Of a DNA stretch of 40,721 bases, positions 32,011 through 39,793 are shown piece after piece; the first letter of the stretch is position 1, and every line of letters begins with the position of its first letter. This stretch comes from JAWXVE01 sp044425575 (lineage in GTDB: Bacteria > Bacillota > Clostridia > Lachnospirales > Lachnospiraceae). The position numbers were made by a program, and so were the translations under genes. The notes beneath the pieces are model-generated. The model saw nothing but the letters and a program-made list of their open reading frames with translations. It searched no databases and was not told where the DNA came from. The stretch is from contig JAWXVE010000014.1 of assembly GCA_044425575.1 (NCBI GenBank), positions 1-40,721 of the forward strand. The letters run 5' to 3'.

Positions 32011-33602
32011 CCCATCGACTCCTCATTTTCACGTCTACATGCATTAGGTGAACATCCAACATATTTTTTAAAGCAATAGCTAAAATAATGTTGGTCACTA
32101 TAACCACATTGCTCTGCAATTTCTTTGACTTTATAATCCGTATTCACTAATAATGACTTTGCTGTTTCAATTCGTTTCTTTGTTAATAAGTCAATAAATG
32201 TACTACCTGTGTACTTCTTAATTAATCCACTAAGGTAATTAGGGCTTACTGCAATATGATTGCTAATGGATACAAGTGAAACATTCGGGTCTGCATAAGT
32301 TTCCTCTATCATTTGGATTGCCATTTCACATAAATTGCTGCTATTCTTCTTCCTCGCTTCTAATACTAGCTCTTTGGCAAGGATGCAAAACTTCATATAC
32401 TTATACCACATTTCCTTTACATCTTCATGAAAAAATTGCCCTTGTATGGGAGATGCTAGATGCAATGCCTGAACAGTTTCCTGGTCTGCACTAGCATAAA
32501 TAATTCGAAAGACGGCTGCTACTAACTGTACCATCATTAATTGTATCATAGCAGGGGAATTAGTTTCTCGTTGAAGGAATGGCATTAACTCCTCTAAATA
32601 TACTTTTAATTCTTCTACACTTCCACCTCGCAAATAATTTTCAATTTCCTGAATTACATTTTGTACTAATTCTTGGTCGAATATTTCATTACGCTCAATA
32701 TCTGCAATAAAATATACACTTTGATCGCTTTTCTTACAGTAACGAATTGCATTCATTGCTTCTATATATGCTTCGTTGGTATGGGACAGATAACCAATGG
32801 AGCGACTTACTCCTATTGCCGTTTCTAGATTTAAGATTCTTTTGGCACTTTGAGCAATTTCTTCTACTAATATATGAAGATATTTCTCGAACCCTAGTCT
32901 CGTTGCTATTAATAAGGATACAATTCTTCCTTCTGTATAAAAACTAGCGTACCTTACATATTTCTTTAAGATTAATTCAATTGCATGCACCTGCTCTACT
33001 TTTGTTTGATTGTTTCCTTCTCCATCCAAAAAGCTAGTCACCATTACACTATACTTAAGCTGGTCTGACGTTCCTTCTAAGACACCGTATGTTACAGCCT
33101 GCCCTAATAATTCATTTTCTCGATTTTCTCTATCTTCTTGAAAAGAATCTAGTAAAAGTGGAATGAGAAATTCTGATGTCACTACATTCTCTAAATGACT
33201 ATTTTGAATTTGAAATTCAGCAAATTTATCATCAATTTGCATGCGAATCCGTATCAATTCCTGTGTTAATTCTTCCGCCGAAATAGGTTTCAACAAATAG
33301 CTAATAATATTATATTGTATAGCCTTTTGTGCATAGGAGAAATCATCGTATCCGCTTAAGAATACAATATTAGCAGTAGGACGAATTTCACGAACTGCTC
33401 TTGCTAATTCAATACCTGTCATAAATGGCATTTTCACATCTGTTAATAGCAAATCAGGTTCATATTTAGCAACAAGTTCTAGTGCTTCCACTCCATTTTC
33501 TGCTTCTCCCACCACTTGAAATCCCGCGAGTTCCCAATCCACTTTTCGTATAAGCGCCTTGCGCAATTGTTCTTCATCATCTACTACAATTACTGTATAC
33601 AT
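32007..33602 (-). CDS. Response regulator with receiver and AraC-type DNA-binding domains
   Basis: Cytoplasmic regulator of 531 residues. The receiver domain (about 1-120) keeps the acidic pair DD at 8-9, the phosphoacceptor Asp55 (LLLTDVKMP) and the conserved Lys in LLKPIS. A middle region of about 300 residues of the type found in YesN-like regulators is followed by two AraC helix-turn-helix units (about 430-530; VSISNHIAVSPNYLSGLIKK and VKEIAEQCGYSDQHYFSYCF). The start is the ATG at 33602 with GGAGG 5 bases upstream. It is the first gene of regulator-kinase-binding protein. Its likely target is the direct-repeat site before mglB, about 3 kb further along the same strand. Confidence 0.94.
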   Translation of the reverse strand: MYTVIVVDDEEQLRKALIRKVDWELAGFQVVGEAENGVEALELVAKYEPDLLLTDVKMPFMTGIELARAVREIRPTANIVFLSGYDDFSYAQKAIQYNIISYLLKPISAEELTQELIRIRMQIDDKFAEFQIQNSHLENVVTSEFLIPLLLDSFQEDRENRENELLGQAVTYGVLEGTSDQLKYSVMVTSFLDGEGNNQTKVEQVHAIELILKKYVRYASFYTEGRIVSLLIATRLGFEKYLHILVEEIAQSAKRILNLETAIGVSRSIGYLSHTNEAYIEAMNAIRYCKKSDQSVYFIADIERNEIFDQELVQNVIQEIENYLRGGSVEELKVYLEELMPFLQRETNSPAMIQLMMVQLVAAVFRIIYASADQETVQALHLASPIQGQFFHEDVKEMWYKYMKFCILAKELVLEARKKNSSNLCEMAIQMIEETYADPNVSLVSISNHIAVSPNYLSGLIKKYTGSTFIDLLTKKRIETAKSLLVNTDYKVKEIAEQCGYSDQHYFSYCFKKYVGCSPNACRRENEESMG

Positions 33603-33624
33603 ACATCCCTCCAAATTTCTATCT

Positions 33625-33653
33625 ATATTTTAGCATGTCCCTATTGAAATCGC
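33625..33653 (-). promoter_or_regulatory. Sigma-A promoter of the sensor operon
   Basis: Minus-strand TTGCGA (33648-33653), 17-base spacer ending in TGC, and TAAAAT (33625-33630): an extended -10 promoter about 25 bases before the regulator ATG. Confidence 0.7.
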
Positions 33654-33667
33654 AAATTACTTTACAT

Positions 33668-33696
33668 TTGACTTTTAAGTCTATTTTTTGTATATT
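33668..33696 (+). promoter_or_regulatory. Sigma-A promoter of the tandem binding-domain/EAL gene
   Basis: TTGACT (33668-33673), 17-base spacer and TATATT (33691-33696), about 75 bases before the ATG. It is divergent from the sensor-operon promoter with only 14 bases between the two -35 boxes. A weaker alternative is TTGTAT (33709)-N16-TACTAT (33731). Confidence 0.65.
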
Positions 33697-33769
33697 TAAG
33701 GAGTAATATTGTATTGAATTGTTGTAAGCCTACTATTAATTATTTGTATAATTTCGGAGGATATTCCTA

Positions 33770-36634
33770 ATGAAGAATAAATTATTCGTAACAAGATTAT
33801 TGACCCTACTCCTTACTATCGTATTCCTACCCCTTATGCTTGCTTCTACTAATGCCCAAGCGTCACAGAGTAAAACAACCATTAAGATTGGTTATGTTAT
33901 GAATTTTGGTACGATACAATACCCTGCTGTAGAAGGTTCTACAGGATATGCTTATGACCACTTTGATGCCATGATGGAATACTTAGATGATAAATATGTA
34001 ATTCAATATGTAGCATGTGATTATGATGATGTATTTCCCATGCTGGATGCCGGTGAGATTGACTTCTTTGGTCCCATTTCAAAAAGTGATTATTTAGAAG
34101 AGAATTACTTATTTACGGAAAATAACTTTGGCTATGCCGATGTTGTTCTGCGCGCCCTGGAAGACGACCCCATTTACTATGGAGAATATGAAAAATTAGA
34201 TGGTGCTACCATAGGCGTGGAGGATGATAATCATAACATTCTACTGCTCAATGCTTTATGCAAGGAATATGATGTTACCCCAACTATTGTATCTCCATCA
34301 ACCCATGATAATACTGAGAATATGCAAAATGGTGAATATCAATATTACCTTTCTTCTACCTTGCGTTCTGAAAGTAACCAAAAGATTATTGCAACACTTG
34401 ATTCTGTAGAAGTCTTCTTTCTGACTACCCCAGATAATGCAGGCATACTTGCTGATTTAGATGATGCACTTTCATCTGTAAAAGATGAAAATTATGCATT
34501 TAGCTACGAATTGTACAATCAATATTATGGCAAGATTTCCTATGCTGACCCTTATATATCAGAGGAAGAGCTGGCACTTCTACAAAGTAACCCAATCTAT
34601 GAAGTAGGGTATAGTACGGATTCTGCTCCCCTTAGTTATATCGATGAAAATGGTGAAGCAGCGGGGCTATCCGTAGATATTTTAAATCTAGTAGCCCAAC
34701 AAGCTGGTGTTACGTTTCAATATATTCCAATTGAATTAAACAATCGCTCTACAAGTCAAGATCTCGATATGAACCTTGCATCCGTACATTCTAGTCAGGA
34801 TCCATACAATTGCATTATTTCAGATTCTTACTTAAGTTTACCTCTAATATTAATCCATCCTGCTGGTAGCACTTATACAGACATAACAGTTGGAATTCTT
34901 GACTACTATTCTATTAGCACTACTGTTATGAACAATTACTATCACTTTAATGAACTCGTATCCTATAACGACTATGATAGCCTATATAAAGCCTTGGAAA
35001 ATGGGGATATTGATGCCATTATATTATCTAATGTAACTGCCAATGTTGCATCTCAGCAAATAGATTTAGATGATTATATCTTTAAGACCTTAGAAGTAAA
35101 CGCTAATTTTCAATTGCATTTCAATGCAGATTTTGATGAAGAGGCTGTTACCCTCTTTAATCGAATTATTGCTTCACTAGATGAAAATGAAATTGATTTA
35201 TTACTACTGCAGCATGCTGTAATAGCTAATACAACACCCACCTTCTTAGATGTGTTGTCCTATTATTCCTTACAAATAATCATTGGCTTTCTTGTAGTAT
35301 TTGCCACGGTTATTGCAGTCATCGCCATTACCATTAGTAGAAAGAACAAGAAATTTCAAATATTAATCGACTATGATACTCTAACAGGCCTTATATCTTC
35401 AAAGAAATTCGTAGAAGACGCTCAGAAATTACTTGGTGATTCAGAGGATTCCTTGTACTCCTTACTTTTAATGGACATCGATAATTTCAAATATCTAAAT
35501 GAGGCGTATGGCTATGAAAAAGGTTCCCAAGTATTAATTAAAATTGCCGAAGCATTGCCACTTTTATTCCCTACCCAGTGTCTCACAACACGAATATCTG
35601 GAGATCGCTTTGCCGTGCTCCTTCCGAAACATGATTTGAGGAATCATAAAATATTTGATGGAGCTGCCATGCAGACCTACATGACCAACACCTTAGAATC
35701 GATTATAGGAAAACGCTACCACGTTGTGATGAGTATAGGAATTTACCATATTACGGATAAGACTCTAGATATTGATTATATGATGGACTGTGCCCACCTT
35801 GCAAAGAATCGTGGCAAAACTTCCTATAACTGGACAGCCACTGTATTCTCTAATGAGATTAATTCCGTACGTTCCTTTAACAACCATATTGCTGCTCGTA
35901 TGGAGGACGCACTGGCTTCTGGGGAATTTAGAATGGTATATCAACCAAAAATAAATCTTACCACAGGTAAGATGATTGGTGCCGAGGCACTGGTACGTTG
36001 GTTACCACCTAATGAACCACCACTCTTTCCAGACCAATTTATTCCAGTATTCGAACGGAACGGCTTTGTTACAATCCTTGACTATTACATTATCCGAATG
36101 GTATGTAGTTTTGTAACCAGTGTCATTCATACAAATATGACTTTTTCCATTAATTTATCAGGTCATACTCTGTTAGACCCTGACTTAATTGAACACATTG
36201 TAACAATTGTAGATGAATATGAGATTCCACATTCCATATTAGAATTTGAAATTACTGAGCATGCGATTATTACCAATATGGACTTAGCTGTATTGCAAAT
36301 TGCTGGTTTACAGGAACAAGGCTTCACTATTTCCATGGATGATTTTGGTAGCGGAGTTTCCTCTCTAAATCGCTTGAAAGATTTAAATATTGATATTGTG
36401 AAAATTGACAAGGAATTCTTAAATGATTCGTTAAATAAAAGTCGTGGTATTACCATTATTGAAAATATTATTCGTATGGCAAGTGAATTAGATATTGATA
36501 CAGTAGCGGAAGGAATTGAATCGGGACATCACGTGGAACTTTTAAAGAAGTTTAATTGTACCTTAGCACAAGGATTCTACTTTTCAAAACCTGTTTGGGA
36601 ACAAGATTTCCTTACTGTACTTAATAAGCAATAA
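33770..36634 (+). CDS. Membrane sensor with two substrate-binding domains, degenerate GGDEF and EAL domains
   Basis: Probable ligand-controlled c-di-GMP phosphodiesterase of 954 residues. Signal peptide (about 1-32, ending ANAQAS-like), two tandem periplasmic type-2 binding domains (about 37-260 and 275-490; the second begins YEVGYSTDSAPLSYIDENG), one membrane helix near 505-527, GGDEF domain (about 540-690) and EAL domain (about 700-945). The GGDEF signature is SGDRF, with Gly and Glu replaced, so cyclase activity is doubtful. The EAL domain keeps GAEALVRW, INLSGH, EFEITEH, DDFGSG, KIDKEF and DTVAEGIES, so hydrolysis is likely; the second D of the usual EITES stretch is not affected. GGAGG lies 9 bases before the ATG. 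It is one of two plus-strand genes and a larger relative of the protein at 16145-18349. Confidence 0.94.
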   Translation: MKNKLFVTRLLTLLLTIVFLPLMLASTNAQASQSKTTIKIGYVMNFGTIQYPAVEGSTGYAYDHFDAMMEYLDDKYVIQYVACDYDDVFPMLDAGEIDFFGPISKSDYLEENYLFTENNFGYADVVLRALEDDPIYYGEYEKLDGATIGVEDDNHNILLLNALCKEYDVTPTIVSPSTHDNTENMQNGEYQYYLSSTLRSESNQKIIATLDSVEVFFLTTPDNAGILADLDDALSSVKDENYAFSYELYNQYYGKISYADPYISEEELALLQSNPIYEVGYSTDSAPLSYIDENGEAAGLSVDILNLVAQQAGVTFQYIPIELNNRSTSQDLDMNLASVHSSQDPYNCIISDSYLSLPLILIHPAGSTYTDITVGILDYYSISTTVMNNYYHFNELVSYNDYDSLYKALENGDIDAIILSNVTANVASQQIDLDDYIFKTLEVNANFQLHFNADFDEEAVTLFNRIIASLDENEIDLLLLQHAVIANTTPTFLDVLSYYSLQIIIGFLVVFATVIAVIAITISRKNKKFQILIDYDTLTGLISSKKFVEDAQKLLGDSEDSLYSLLLMDIDNFKYLNEAYGYEKGSQVLIKIAEALPLLFPTQCLTTRISGDRFAVLLPKHDLRNHKIFDGAAMQTYMTNTLESIIGKRYHVVMSIGIYHITDKTLDIDYMMDCAHLAKNRGKTSYNWTATVFSNEINSVRSFNNHIAARMEDALASGEFRMVYQPKINLTTGKMIGAEALVRWLPPNEPPLFPDQFIPVFERNGFVTILDYYIIRMVCSFVTSVIHTNMTFSINLSGHTLLDPDLIEHIVTIVDEYEIPHSILEFEITEHAIITNMDLAVLQIAGLQEQGFTISMDDFGSGVSSLNRLKDLNIDIVKIDKEFLNDSLNKSRGITIIENIIRMASELDIDTVAEGIESGHHVELLKKFNCTLAQGFYFSKPVWEQDFLTVLNKQ

Positions 36635-36642
36635 CTTTTCTT

Positions 36643-36682
36643 AGAAAAAGAACAGCCTTCCTTAGGAACCTGTTCTTTTTCT
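36643..36682. terminator. Bidirectional terminator between convergent genes
   Basis: A perfect 13-bp stem AGAAAAAGAACAG/CTGTTCTTTTTCT with an inner TTCC/GGAA stem lies between the convergent EAL gene and the VWA gene. A/T-rich outer arms give a T run in both directions. The VWA stop codon (36662-36664) is inside the loop. Confidence 0.75.
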
Positions 36683-37885
36683 TTCTGAAGAATTGATTAA
36701 ATACTTCATAGCCTGTTCTAATCCATCTACCGTGAAACGAAACATGGGAAACATTTCTTTGAGATGCGTCTCTGCTTCTCTCCAAGGTGCTGGCGAACGT
36801 GCCATTTTGGGATTCATCCATACAATCTTCTTATAATTACGTTTCAATGCTTCTAGCCACTCTAGCCCACTTAATCCATCATTAGGACCTCTATAATTCC
36901 CTGAAGTAGAGTATAATTCTTCTGGTGCCATGGCAGCATCTCCTACTATAATTACTTTATAATCTTTATCCAATTTGCGAAACATGCTCTCTGTGGTAAT
37001 CCAAGCACCATTTTCACACTCTGGTGTATCATATACATGACTGTACACGCAATTATGAAAATAATAACATGACACATCTTTAAAATGATTGGACTTTGAG
37101 ACTGCCTGAAACAACTCATTTAACAAGTCACAATAAGGAATCATCGTTCCACCCGAGTCCATTAATAAGAGTAATTTCACCGAATTCTTTCTTGGCTTTT
37201 GCATCTGAATGTGCAAATATCCACCTTGGTTACACGTCTTTTGAATCGTTCCTTGTAAATCTAATTCCGATTCCTCTAAATCCATCCTTGCGGCAAATTG
37301 TCGTAATCTTCTCAGTGCCATTTGAAATTGACGATTATCAATGGTACGGTCATCGCGAAAATCCTTGTACTTACGCTCTGCAATTACTTGAAATGCCGAC
37401 TGGTAACCAGTTTTTCCACCTACGCGAATACCACCCACATTGCCTCCTGTGTTACCAAAGGAAGTTTTACCCATGGTACCAATCCAGTAATTACCTCCAT
37501 TATGCTCACTGTCTTGCTCTTTCAACCGCTTTTTATACTTACTTGTTACCTCATTGGTATCTACCTCTATTTCTTCTAGTTGATTTAACCATTCCTTTTC
37601 TGTTTCTTGTAACAAATCACTCATTTCTTCTTTATCTAACCATTTCTTAAGAGCAGTCCGTAGTTCCTCTTCTCCTGCTCCCCTCTTAAAATACTCATCA
37701 AACACTTGATCATACTTGTCGTAATCTATTTCTCTTTTGATTAAAATTATACGGGCTACATAATAGAATCTATTCAAACTACTTTGGCATAGATTCTTCT
37801 CAAGTGCTTCTTGTAAAGTTAACCATTCACTTACCCCTACCGTTAGTCCTGCTCCTCTTAAGCTATAAAAAAATTGTTCAAGCAC
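36662..37885 (-). CDS. CoxE-like von Willebrand factor A domain protein
   Basis: Cytoplasmic protein of 407 residues with an N-terminal helical region of CoxE type and a C-terminal VWA domain (about 215-395). Proteins of this sort work with MoxR AAA+ ATPases in assembling or activating metal-containing or multi-protein complexes; the MoxR gene lies 30 bases upstream. The metal-binding site reads LLLMDSGGTM rather than DxSxS, so Ser residues are replaced by Gly and Thr; YYFHNCVYSHVYD near 272-284 follows as in this subfamily. The start is a GTG at 37885 with AAAGGAT 8 bases upstream. The partner that the pair acts on is not evident from neighbours. Confidence 0.88.
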   Translation of the reverse strand: MLEQFFYSLRGAGLTVGVSEWLTLQEALEKNLCQSSLNRFYYVARIILIKREIDYDKYDQVFDEYFKRGAGEEELRTALKKWLDKEEMSDLLQETEKEWLNQLEEIEVDTNEVTSKYKKRLKEQDSEHNGGNYWIGTMGKTSFGNTGGNVGGIRVGGKTGYQSAFQVIAERKYKDFRDDRTIDNRQFQMALRRLRQFAARMDLEESELDLQGTIQKTCNQGGYLHIQMQKPRKNSVKLLLLMDSGGTMIPYCDLLNELFQAVSKSNHFKDVSCYYFHNCVYSHVYDTPECENGAWITTESMFRKLDKDYKVIIVGDAAMAPEELYSTSGNYRGPNDGLSGLEWLEALKRNYKKIVWMNPKMARSPAPWREAETHLKEMFPMFRFTVDGLEQAMKYLINSSERKRTGS

Positions 37886-37915
37886 ACCGTATCATCCTTT
37901 CTGAGTCAATTCCTC

Positions 37916-38728
37916 TTAGGAAAATCTTCTCTTCACTGCTTCAAGGTCTTCTTCCTTCTTCACTAGCACTCCTAAATGTGGCAATTTCTTTAACTCATCT
38001 ATGCCCACAACACCCGACCATACAAGTGCCTGTAACCAGTCTAATAATTCAGAGGTACTTGGCTTTTTCCTAACATCGCGTATACTTCGTATTTCATAGA
38101 ATACTTGCATGGCAGCTTCCACTACATGCTCCTCTATATGAGGAAAATGCACTGCCACAATTTCTTTCATGAGAACCTCATCTGGAAAATCAATATAATG
38201 GAATATACATCTTCTAAGAAAGGCATCTGGCAACTCTTTCTCTGCATTGGACGTAATAATTACAATTGGCCGATGCTTTGCGTTAACAGTACGCTTAGTT
38301 TCATGAACATAGAAGTTCATCTGATCCAATTCCCACAACAAATCATTGGGGAACTCTATATCAGCCTTGTCAATTTCATCAATTAATAAAACAACCTGCT
38401 CTTCTCTTTCAAAGGATTCTCCCAAAGTTCCAAGCTTGATATATTGCTCTATATGGTCTACTCCTTCCACGCCAAACTGACCATCATACAGTCTTTGAAT
38501 GGTATCATATTGATACAAACCATCTTGGGCTTTCGTAGTGGATTTAATATTCCAGATTAAAAGTTCTTTTCCAAGAGACTGAGCAATTGCTTGTGCAACC
38601 ATTGTCTTTCCTGTGCCTGGTTCACCTTTTATAAATAATGGTTTCTCTAGTGCAATCGCTACATTGACACACTCCATTAACTCTCTTGATGCTACATATT
38701 CTTCTGTTGACTTAAATTCTAACTTCAT
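37916..38728 (-). CDS. MoxR-family AAA+ ATPase
   Basis: ATPase of 270 residues. Walker A is GEPGTGKT (about 35-42), Walker B is VVLLIDEIDKAD (near 112-123), followed by a sensor-1 Asn in IVIITSNAEKELPDAFLRRC and an arginine finger region. MoxR proteins act as chaperone-like motors together with VWA partners, here the gene directly downstream. I chose the ATG at 38728 because GGAG lies 6 bases upstream; the in-frame ATG at 38740 overlaps that site. It is transcribed away from metF from its own promoter. Confidence 0.93.
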   Translation of the reverse strand: MKLEFKSTEEYVASRELMECVNVAIALEKPLFIKGEPGTGKTMVAQAIAQSLGKELLIWNIKSTTKAQDGLYQYDTIQRLYDGQFGVEGVDHIEQYIKLGTLGESFEREEQVVLLIDEIDKADIEFPNDLLWELDQMNFYVHETKRTVNAKHRPIVIITSNAEKELPDAFLRRCIFHYIDFPDEVLMKEIVAVHFPHIEEHVVEAAMQVFYEIRSIRDVRKKPSTSELLDWLQALVWSGVVGIDELKKLPHLGVLVKKEEDLEAVKRRFS

Positions 38729-38773
38729 TCTAATCTCCATTTCTTTCTCATTCCATTCATACCTATGGACTCT

Positions 38774-38802
38774 ACTATAACGTGTTATCTATGACTTGTC
38801 TA
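38774..38802 (-). promoter_or_regulatory. Sigma-A promoter of the MoxR-VWA operon
   Basis: Minus-strand TAGACA (38797-38802) and TATAGT (38774-38779) with a 17-base spacer, about 45 bases before the MoxR start. Its -35 box overlaps a weak divergent -35 (TTGTCT, 38796-38801) that could serve metF. Confidence 0.65.
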
Positions 38803-38857
38803 CCTTTATCATATGTGTTACCATGAAACATATAACATTTGAAAGGAACCCCTATCT

Positions 38858-39724
38858 ATGAAAGACTTATATCAACGCAAACAACCTGTACTATCTTTTG
38901 AAATATTTCCTTCTAGTAAAGTACAACCTGTCAGTAAAACTTATGAAGTGCTCGATGAATTAGCTACACTACAACCTGATTATATCAGTGTTACTTATGG
39001 TGCCGGTGGTACTAATGCAGATGAGGCCATTGCTGTGAATTCCTATATTCAAAACACACTAGGTATTCCAACACTTGCCCATTTAACTTGTATTCGTTAT
39101 ACCAGAGAAGAACTTCTTACCATTTGTCAAGAACTCAAAGAGAATCACATTAACCATGTACTATCCCTGCGCGGTGACCGACCACTGAATATGTCAGATG
39201 AGGATTATGCAAAGCGAGAATTTCACTATGCTACCCAAATGGTCCAAGTACTTCGAGAACATACGGATTTAACTATTGCAGGGGCTGCCTATCCAGAGAA
39301 ACACTTTGAGGCGCCTTCTTTTTCTGCTGATTTGAATCATCTAAAGGAAAAAGTAGATGCTGGCTTGTCTTTTCTAATTACTCAATTATTCTTTGATAAT
39401 GAATTATTTTATAGATTCCTAGAAGAAGCAAGAAAGCTTGGCATTACCATTCCCATTAGTTGCGGTATTATGCCAATTACCTCTACCAAGCAATTATCCC
39501 ATACCATATCCTTATCAGGCTCTAGTGTGCCCAAATCTTTAAGTGATTTAATTGCTAAATATGGAGAAAATCCTGATGATATGAGAAAAGCTGGATGTGA
39601 ATTTGCAACGAAGCAAATGAATGATTTAATAACACATGGAGTAGATGGTATCCACCTCTACACCATGAATCGGTCAAAAACAACTGCTGAGATTGTGAGA
39701 AATCTATCTCTTGATTCCATGTAA
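38858..39724 (+). CDS. metF: 5,10-methylenetetrahydrofolate reductase
   Basis: Cytoplasmic flavoprotein that reduces 5,10-methylene- to 5-methyltetrahydrofolate, feeding methionine synthesis and, in acetogens, the methyl branch of the Wood-Ljungdahl pathway. The 288 residues form a single TIM barrel as in the bacterial family: SFEIFPS near 9-15 with the catalytic Glu, SVTYGAGG near 45-52, HLTCIRYT near 77-84, SLRGDRP near 107-113, the AAYPEKH stretch near 147-153, and QLFFDN near 184-189. AAAGGAAC lies 12 bases before the ATG. The 129 bases upstream hold only divergent promoter-like elements; no SAM riboswitch fold is apparent. It stands alone, convergent with gpsA. Confidence 0.95.
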   Translation: MKDLYQRKQPVLSFEIFPSSKVQPVSKTYEVLDELATLQPDYISVTYGAGGTNADEAIAVNSYIQNTLGIPTLAHLTCIRYTREELLTICQELKENHINHVLSLRGDRPLNMSDEDYAKREFHYATQMVQVLREHTDLTIAGAAYPEKHFEAPSFSADLNHLKEKVDAGLSFLITQLFFDNELFYRFLEEARKLGITIPISCGIMPITSTKQLSHTISLSGSSVPKSLSDLIAKYGENPDDMRKAGCEFATKQMNDLITHGVDGIHLYTMNRSKTTAEIVRNLSLDSM

Positions 39725-39747
39725 TTTCCTCTTGTAAGCAAGGGAAT

Positions 39748-39793
39748 AAGATGAAAGTGAGGAGTTACCAGAGTAACTCCTCACTTTCATCTT
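39748..39793. terminator. 21-bp perfect hairpin between metF and gpsA, overlapping the gpsA 3' end
   Basis: The arms 39748-39768 and 39773-39793 are fully complementary with a 4-base loop CAGA. The right arm is inside gpsA, and the gpsA stop (39765-39767) lies in the left arm. It can fold in both transcripts; T runs after it are short, so it may act mainly as a barrier or stabiliser. Confidence 0.65.

Noticed and set aside
37096..37650. 184-codon plus-strand frame opposite the VWA gene
   Set aside because: It is antisense to the CoxE-like gene, has no promoter or ribosome site and no recognisable domain.
38741..38857. SAM riboswitch or T-box before metF
   Set aside because: Only about 117 bases lie between the divergent genes, with no terminator/antiterminator pair and no conserved S-box or T-box sequence.
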